From: JAEVLT01 sp044598425
GTDB lineage: Bacteria > Bacillota > Bacilli > Bacillales > Cytobacillaceae
Reading direction: 5' to 3'
NCBI GenBank assembly: GCA_044598425.1
Contig: CP172536.1
Coordinates: 558,001-622,000, forward strand
DNA length: 64,000 bases
In this document: in pieces, positions 61,074 through 64,000 of the stretch
How the letters are laid out: each line of letters opens with the position of its first letter
How positions within the stretch are numbered: the first letter of the stretch is position 1
Made by a program: the position numbers and the translations under genes
The notes under the pieces: model-generated
What the model saw: the letters and a program-made list of their open reading frames with translations, nothing else
What the model was told of the DNA's origin: nothing
Database searches by the model: none

Positions 61074-61898
61074 ATGAGAAAAGTAAGGACATTCACAACG
61101 ATTTTAGTTTTTGCATTAGCGTTTGTGCTATCCGCATGTGGGACAACCAAGACAAGCGGAAGTGAGCAAGGAAATGGATCCAGCAATGAAAAGAAAACCT
61201 TGAGAGTCGTAACCGATGCCGCCTATGCGCCATTTGAATACCAAGACAAAGGTAAAGTAGTCGGTTTTGATGTTGATTTTTTAAATGCTGTGGCTAAAGC
61301 TGCAGGATATAAAGTGAACATTGAACATGTTGGTTGGGATCCTGTTTTCGTAGAAATAAAAGGAAAAACGGCGGATTTGGCTATTTCAGCTATTACAATT
61401 AACGATGAAAGAAAGCAAACATATGATTTCTCGAACCCTTACTTTTTGTCTACCAATAAAATATTAGTTCGCGGTGGAAGTCCGATTAAGAGTGCGGAAG
61501 ATTTGAAAGGAAAAGTTGTGGCCGTGCAGAATGGTACAACGGGGCAGGAAGCGGTTGAAGGACTTCTTGGAAAAAATAACAAAAATATTAAAAAATTCGA
61601 AAATAACAATTTGGCAATTATGGAACTGAATAAGGGCGGAGCTGATGCTGTTGTAGCAGATAACACAGTAGTAGAAGAATACGCAAAAAATAACCCAAAT
61701 GAAAAGTTGGTTGTTATTGAGGATGAGAAAGCTTTTGCAAAAGAATATTACGGTCTTATGTTTCCAAAAGGAAGCAAATTAAAGGCTGATTTTGATAAGG
61801 GAATTAAGAAAGTTATCGATGATGGCACGTATGCAAAAATTTATAAACAGTGGTTTAAAACAGAGCCGGATCTAAAAAATTTAAAAGATCAGCAATAA
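61074..61898 (+). CDS. amino-acid ABC transporter substrate-binding lipoprotein
   Basis: 274 residues of the family 3 (polar amino acid) binding proteins. Lipoprotein signal peptide with lipobox LSAC (C at about residue 22), a Ser/Gly-rich linker, then the two-lobe domain: AAYAPFEYQDKGKVVGFDVDF, the DLAISAITINDERKQTYDFS hinge region and KADFDKGIKKVIDDGTYAKI. It probably binds glutamine, arginine or cystine; the exact ligand is not evident. Membrane-anchored on the outside. GGGGGTAGAG precedes the ATG. Confidence 0.92.
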   Translation: MRKVRTFTTILVFALAFVLSACGTTKTSGSEQGNGSSNEKKTLRVVTDAAYAPFEYQDKGKVVGFDVDFLNAVAKAAGYKVNIEHVGWDPVFVEIKGKTADLAISAITINDERKQTYDFSNPYFLSTNKILVRGGSPIKSAEDLKGKVVAVQNGTTGQEAVEGLLGKNNKNIKKFENNNLAIMELNKGGADAVVADNTVVEEYAKNNPNEKLVVIEDEKAFAKEYYGLMFPKGSKLKADFDKGIKKVIDDGTYAKIYKQWFKTEPDLKNLKDQQ

Positions 61899-61910
61899 TA
61901 AATGGGCACT

Positions 61911-61963
61911 GAAATTGCGTAACTTCCTCTTAACTAGAATTGAAGTTACGCAATTTTTCACTT
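61911..61963 (+). terminator. intercistronic hairpin between binding protein and permease
   Basis: Perfect 15-bp arms AAATTGCGTAACTTC (61912-61926) and GAAGTTACGCAATTT (61942-61956), followed by TTCAC. A weak T-tail suggests partial termination or 3'-end protection, giving more binding protein than permease. Confidence 0.75.
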
Positions 61964-61981
61964 ATGGGGAGGCTGCAATAA

Positions 61982-62638
61982 ATGGATTTTCGATGGGATA
62001 TCATTGCTGAGTACGCTCCTTTTTTTGCTAAAGGGACATTATTAACAATTGGGCTTTCGCTGGCCAGTATCTTAATTGGCACGCTCCTTGGACTGATGAT
62101 TGGTTTAGGGAAAATGATGCGGAACAAGTATCTTGCTTTGCCGTTTAACTGGTACATCGCTTTCTTTCGCGGCACGCCGATGTTGGTGCAGATTTTATTA
62201 ATTCACTTTGCAGTTATACCGACTATTCTAGGACAAACAAATGGAATTTTAGCAGCAATTGTTACGTTGTCTTTAAACTCGGCTGCCTATATAGCAGAAA
62301 TTTTCCGGGCAGGCATTCAGTCTATTGATAAGGGGCAAATGGAAGCGGCTCGCTCATTGGGAATGAATCATGTGCAGGCGATGACAAATGTAATCTTGCC
62401 CCAGGCTTTTAAACGAATGATTCCTCCGCTGGGCAATGAATTTGTTGTTTTGATAAAAGAATCCTCCTTGGCCTCACTGATTGCCGCGCCTGAATTGATG
62501 TATTGGGGACGAGCTATGCAAGGACAATACTATCGCGTCTGGGAGCCGTATCTAACATCAGCCGTCATTTATCTAGTGTTAACGCTCACATTAAGCTTTT
62601 TGTTAAATCGCCTCGAAAAAGGGTTGGCTACTGAATGA
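61982..62638 (+). CDS. amino-acid ABC transporter permease (HisMQ family)
   Basis: 218 residues, five helices. TGTLLTIGLS-type start (AKGTLLTIGLSLASI), YIAFFRGTPMLVQIL, and the EAA loop EAARSLGMNHVQAMTNVILP that docks the ATPase. The stop overlaps the ATPase start (ATGA at 62635-62638). The cognate ATPase is broken, so the permease would need another system's ATPase to work. Confidence 0.92.
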   Translation: MDFRWDIIAEYAPFFAKGTLLTIGLSLASILIGTLLGLMIGLGKMMRNKYLALPFNWYIAFFRGTPMLVQILLIHFAVIPTILGQTNGILAAIVTLSLNSAAYIAEIFRAGIQSIDKGQMEAARSLGMNHVQAMTNVILPQAFKRMIPPLGNEFVVLIKESSLASLIAAPELMYWGRAMQGQYYRVWEPYLTSAVIYLVLTLTLSFLLNRLEKGLATE

Positions 62639-62815
62639 TTCGAGTAGAGAATTTGAACAAATCTTTTGGCAAAAACGAAGTGCTTAAGGACATGAATGTC
62701 ACGACCAAGCACCAAAAGGATGTGGTTGTAATTGGACTCCTTCCAGTTTGGGAAAGTCATATAGTGAACGAAGAGAGCCATTCGTGTAATGTGTTGCAGC
62801 AAATTCTCTTTTAGA
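62635..62815 (+). pseudogene. broken ABC ATPase of the amino-acid uptake system
   Basis: Starts normally (MIRVENLNKSFGKNEVLKDM) but the P-loop is lost by a shift. The expected GPSGSGKST appears only in another frame, as TPSSLGKS (about 62739-62765), and stops follow by 62815. No Walker B, signature or C-terminal part is present before repeat R1 copy C at 62913. At most the first 60 codons of a GlnQ-type gene remain. Confidence 0.75.
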
Positions 62816-62912
62816 TGACAAAGCGAAAGGCACTGATTTGAATTCAGTGTCTTTTAAATTTAAAACATATTATCCAAAACATGGCAAAATCTTTCATGCA
62901 GCTTTTTCATAC

Positions 62913-63091
62913 TATCAGAATTTATATATGCACTTCGATAACTGTCTAGCGCAAGCGCCTATCGGCTAGCGTACTTCGTCCTTCTCCCTACGATAAGTCA
63001 ACATCAGCTCGCTACGCTCACCGTGTTTCCTTTATCTTTAGTCGAAGGGCCTCCAGTCCGTACGATGACCAAGGCGCTTGCGCTTTTCTTA
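62913..63091. repeat. dispersed palindromic repeat R1, copy C
   Basis: The same left (TATCAGAATTTATAT...) and right (GGCGCTTGCGCTTTTCTTA) ends as copies A and B. The core is almost the same as copy A over about 110 bases, without A's extra 55 bases. It follows the broken ATPase. From 63092 to 63364 no gene or repeat is recognised. Confidence 0.85.
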
Positions 63092-63364
63092 ATGGTATAA
63101 TGAATTAAACAGCTTATTTTGAAAAAAGTGTTTGAGTTAGTCGGTACAGGGGTATATGGATTCGAACAATTTTTTCTTGATATTGAAATCCCATCCTGCC
63201 TTTGTCTCAAAAATGAAATACAATCGAAACCTCCTTAAAAAAAAGCTTTGATACAATTGGACGGCTAGGGACTAATAAAGCGAACAGCAAACGAATAGTA
63301 TGTAGGAATATTTCGATCGCTCTTCCATATGAATAGAAGTGGTGTACAACAGGAGGGAAAGAAT

Positions 63365-64000
63365 ATGACAGAAAAAAGTCAATTTATCCAAAAAACGTTC
63401 TATGAAACGTTTATGGAATCAAATAATCAAGCCCATCCCATTCAGGTGCTTGGTGAAGCGTTTATGAACGAGCAGGAAAAGGAAGTGCCTGATTTATCCT
63501 ATATCCGATTTGCACAGGGAGAAGTATACTTTCATAACAAAGATTATGAAGCTGCCATTTTTAAATGGGAAAACATTATGAATGAATTGGAGCCTTGGGC
63601 GAGAAAAAATACTGCAGATGCGTATTATGAGCTCGGTTTGCTATCCAATGCTGAAGAGATTTATAAATCGATTGAAACAGAGAATATCACGTTAAACACA
63701 GAGGTTGCGCTGCAGTTGTTTTCTTTATACATAGAGTGGAACAAAATCGATGCAGCTGTCTCGGTGATTAAAAAAACGGTTGCCCAGAACCCTGATTATC
63801 CAAATGTGACAGAAATTGCCCGGGCCTTTTTTGAAGAACAGCACGATTGGGCAAATGCCATCGAACTTGCTGTTAATCAGGCGATGCGGACAGAATCGCT
63901 AAAGTGGTTTGAATGTCTGAAAAACTATGTTGACCAGGGGTTGACGAAGACATTAAGTCCTGAATATTTTACACATCCATTAACTGCACTATACGGAGTG
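63365..64000 (+). CDS. TPR-repeat protein, C-terminus off the window
   Basis: 212 residues visible from ATG 63365, with AGGAGGGAAAG upstream. No signal peptide. Helical repeats of TPR type: YIRFAQGEVYFHNKDYEAAI, then TADAYYELGLLSNAEEIYKS and ALQLFSLYIEWNKIDAAVSV. In other Bacillus genomes similar N-terminal TPR regions occur in front of dynamin-like GTPase domains. Whether that domain follows cannot be seen here. Confidence 0.75.
   Translation, partial: MTEKSQFIQKTFYETFMESNNQAHPIQVLGEAFMNEQEKEVPDLSYIRFAQGEVYFHNKDYEAAIFKWENIMNELEPWARKNTADAYYELGLLSNAEEIYKSIETENITLNTEVALQLFSLYIEWNKIDAAVSVIKKTVAQNPDYPNVTEIARAFFEEQHDWANAIELAVNQAMRTESLKWFECLKNYVDQGLTKTLSPEYFTHPLTALYGV

Noticed and set aside
63004..63210. 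Leftward 68-codon ORF over repeat R1 copy C
   Set aside because: Its second half is the repeat itself read in frame, and no start signal is present.

Overview
The window is chromosomal DNA from a low-to-moderate GC, endospore-former-type Bacillaceae (Bacillus sensu lato). The evidence is a recognisable TnrA regulator with matching operators, a T-box controlled ilv-leu operon, Bacillus-type ribosome binding sites with frequent TTG/GTG starts, a Fur-regulated-basic-protein-like small gene, and intergenic repeat families of the kind seen in Bacillus genomes. No rRNA, tRNA, CRISPR or prophage was seen.

Layout. 1-9.2 kb: a class V aminotransferase running off the left edge, a methyltransferase, an M50-like membrane protease, an EAL phosphodiesterase, uppP, a 1.9 kb repeat-rich stretch (two copies of a palindromic dispersed repeat, an IS1182-type transposase fragment, a 52-bp tandem array, a second palindromic repeat family), a PAP2 phosphatase, and an ammonium transporter coupled to a small coiled-coil protein. 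9.3-21.2 kb: two identical inverted IS66 copies (9269-11657 and 18834-21222), each with an 8-bp target duplication. They bracket an acetamidase/formamidase, an acyl-CoA synthetase, a TPR protein and the start of an AT-rich island. That island holds a VanZ-like gene, a signal-peptide-only ORF, and an ABC ATPase-FtsX fusion pseudogene cut by the second IS66. 22-28 kb: a HepT-MntA (HEPN/MNT) toxin-antitoxin pair, a DUF2087 ArsR regulator with an MFS transporter, a DEAD-box helicase and a frameshifted rlmI. 28-43.7 kb: mostly housekeeping and accessory enzymes (thioesterase, dicarboxylate symporter, MBL hydrolase with TetR regulator, MATE pump, OYE-type reductase, M19 dipeptidase, haemolysin III-like protein, oxidoreductase, galM, a DUF3147 pair). 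43.8-55.1 kb: branched-chain amino acid biosynthesis, read leftward as ilvE-ilvD-[T-box]-ilvB-ilvH-ilvC-leuA-leuB-leuC-leuD. 55.4-59 kb: tnrA, then a second ammonium transporter in an operon with a DUF294 nucleotidyltransferase and a DnaQ-type exonuclease. 59-64 kb: two small genes including an FbpA-like one, a YhdH/YhfP quinone reductase, a polar amino-acid ABC uptake system with a broken ATPase, a third repeat copy, and a TPR protein running off the right edge.

Nitrogen theme. Both ammonium transporter operons and tnrA itself carry exact matches to TGTNA-N7-TNACA (7398-7414, 58532-58548, 58964-58980), so the two Amt systems and the regulator form one nitrogen-limitation regulon. Neither Amt is next to a PII (glnK) gene. 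One has instead a coiled-coil partner and the other a GlnD-like nucleotidyltransferase.

Other themes. Gene decay is frequent: at least twelve remnants or broken genes are recognisable (EamA, TipAS, IS1182 transposase, DUF2157, an unidentified membrane gene, ABC-FtsX fusion, rlmI, a secreted protein, PAS, NCS2 permease, DUF488, ABC ATPase). Several intergenic gaps hold degenerate arrays in which a locus-specific 6-9 nt core recurs every 21 bp or so. This is the most unusual sequence pattern in the window.
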